12,746 nucleotides of DNA from Bacteroides sp. CAG:443 (GTDB lineage Bacteria; Bacteroidota; Bacteroidia; Bacteroidales; Bacteroidaceae), in the NCBI GenBank assembly GCA_000432735.1, contig FR887734.1, positions 1-12,746 on the forward strand. The letters run 5' to 3'. The translations under genes were made by a program, and so were the position numbers. This document shows positions 12,721 through 12,746 of this stretch, one piece after another. The notes under the pieces are model-generated. The model was not told the origin of the DNA. It did not search any database and saw only the letters and a list, made by a program, of their open reading frames with translations. Within the stretch, counting starts at the first letter, position 1; each line of letters begins with the position of its first letter.

Positions 12721-12746
12721 AGAGGCCGTCTCAAAATGAATTGAGA
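12721..12746 (+). terminator. left part of a probable terminator hairpin, cut by the window end
   Basis: AGAGGCCGTCTCAA (12721-12734), a six-base loop AATGAA, then TTGAGA (12741-12746) pairs back onto TCTCAA. The complementary CGGCCTCT should follow beyond the window. An A-rich run precedes the stem, as in bidirectional terminators. It lies 42 bases after the lipoprotein stop. An insertion-sequence end is the alternative. Confidence 0.5.

Noticed and set aside
12721..12746. Insertion-sequence terminal repeat
   Set aside because: The internal TCTCAA/TTGAGA pairing and the position just after a gene stop fit a terminator better; no transposase is visible. It stays open because the window ends.

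Overview
The window looks like chromosomal DNA from a Bacteroides-type gut anaerobe. The proteins (Bacteroidota-style omega subunit, DUF4293 protein, BamD, clade-3 catalase) and several upstream boxes fit this. Those boxes match the Bacteroides housekeeping promoter, TTTG about 20 bases before TAnnTTTG, rather than the E. coli -35/-10. There is no sign of phage, a plasmid origin, CRISPR, tRNA or rRNA, or a complete insertion sequence. The species cannot be fixed from the sequence alone.

Layout. 1-690 is AT-rich and holds one possible 21-codon peptide ORF, a clear minus-strand terminator (515-553) and what appears to be the last 28 codons of a lost gene (587-673). 691-2797 (minus) is a two-gene operon: a Tat-exported aldo/keto reductase broken by one in-frame TGA, then a lipoprotein fusing a flavin-reductase-like domain to an antibiotic-biosynthesis-monooxygenase (ABM) domain. 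A divergent AraC-family regulator (2996-3898) probably controls it. 3899-4093, between convergent genes, carries a cluster of four TCACCTAAGTGA-like near-palindromes and a second inverted repeat. 4094-6017 (minus) is a flavodoxin-like gene followed 19 bases later by a catalase gene; a divergent LysR-family regulator (6270-7154) faces them. 7302-9065 (minus) is the housekeeping cluster bamD, omega subunit, DUF4293. Divergent from it is uvrB (9207-11234). After uvrB come two strong hairpins, a small secreted Spy/CpxP-like protein (minus, 11515-11880) with a textbook Bacteroides promoter, and a small PEGA-like lipoprotein (plus, 12292-12678), also with a textbook promoter. The window ends inside a likely terminator hairpin.

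How the genes work together. Two cassettes have the form 'regulator facing a redox operon': AraC with reductase and flavin protein, and LysR with flavodoxin and catalase. Both suggest handling of oxidative or electrophile stress in an anaerobe. The second is the more interesting: the flavodoxin has a CxxC in its flavin-contacting loop, and the LysR protein has two cysteines in the region where OxyR carries its redox pair. The rest is outer-membrane assembly, transcription and DNA repair housekeeping. I did not find a clearly new multi-gene system. The best leads are the LysR-flavodoxin-catalase module, the reductase-ABM lipoprotein fusion, the palindrome cluster at 3922-4000, and a perfect FNR-type box at 12045-12058.
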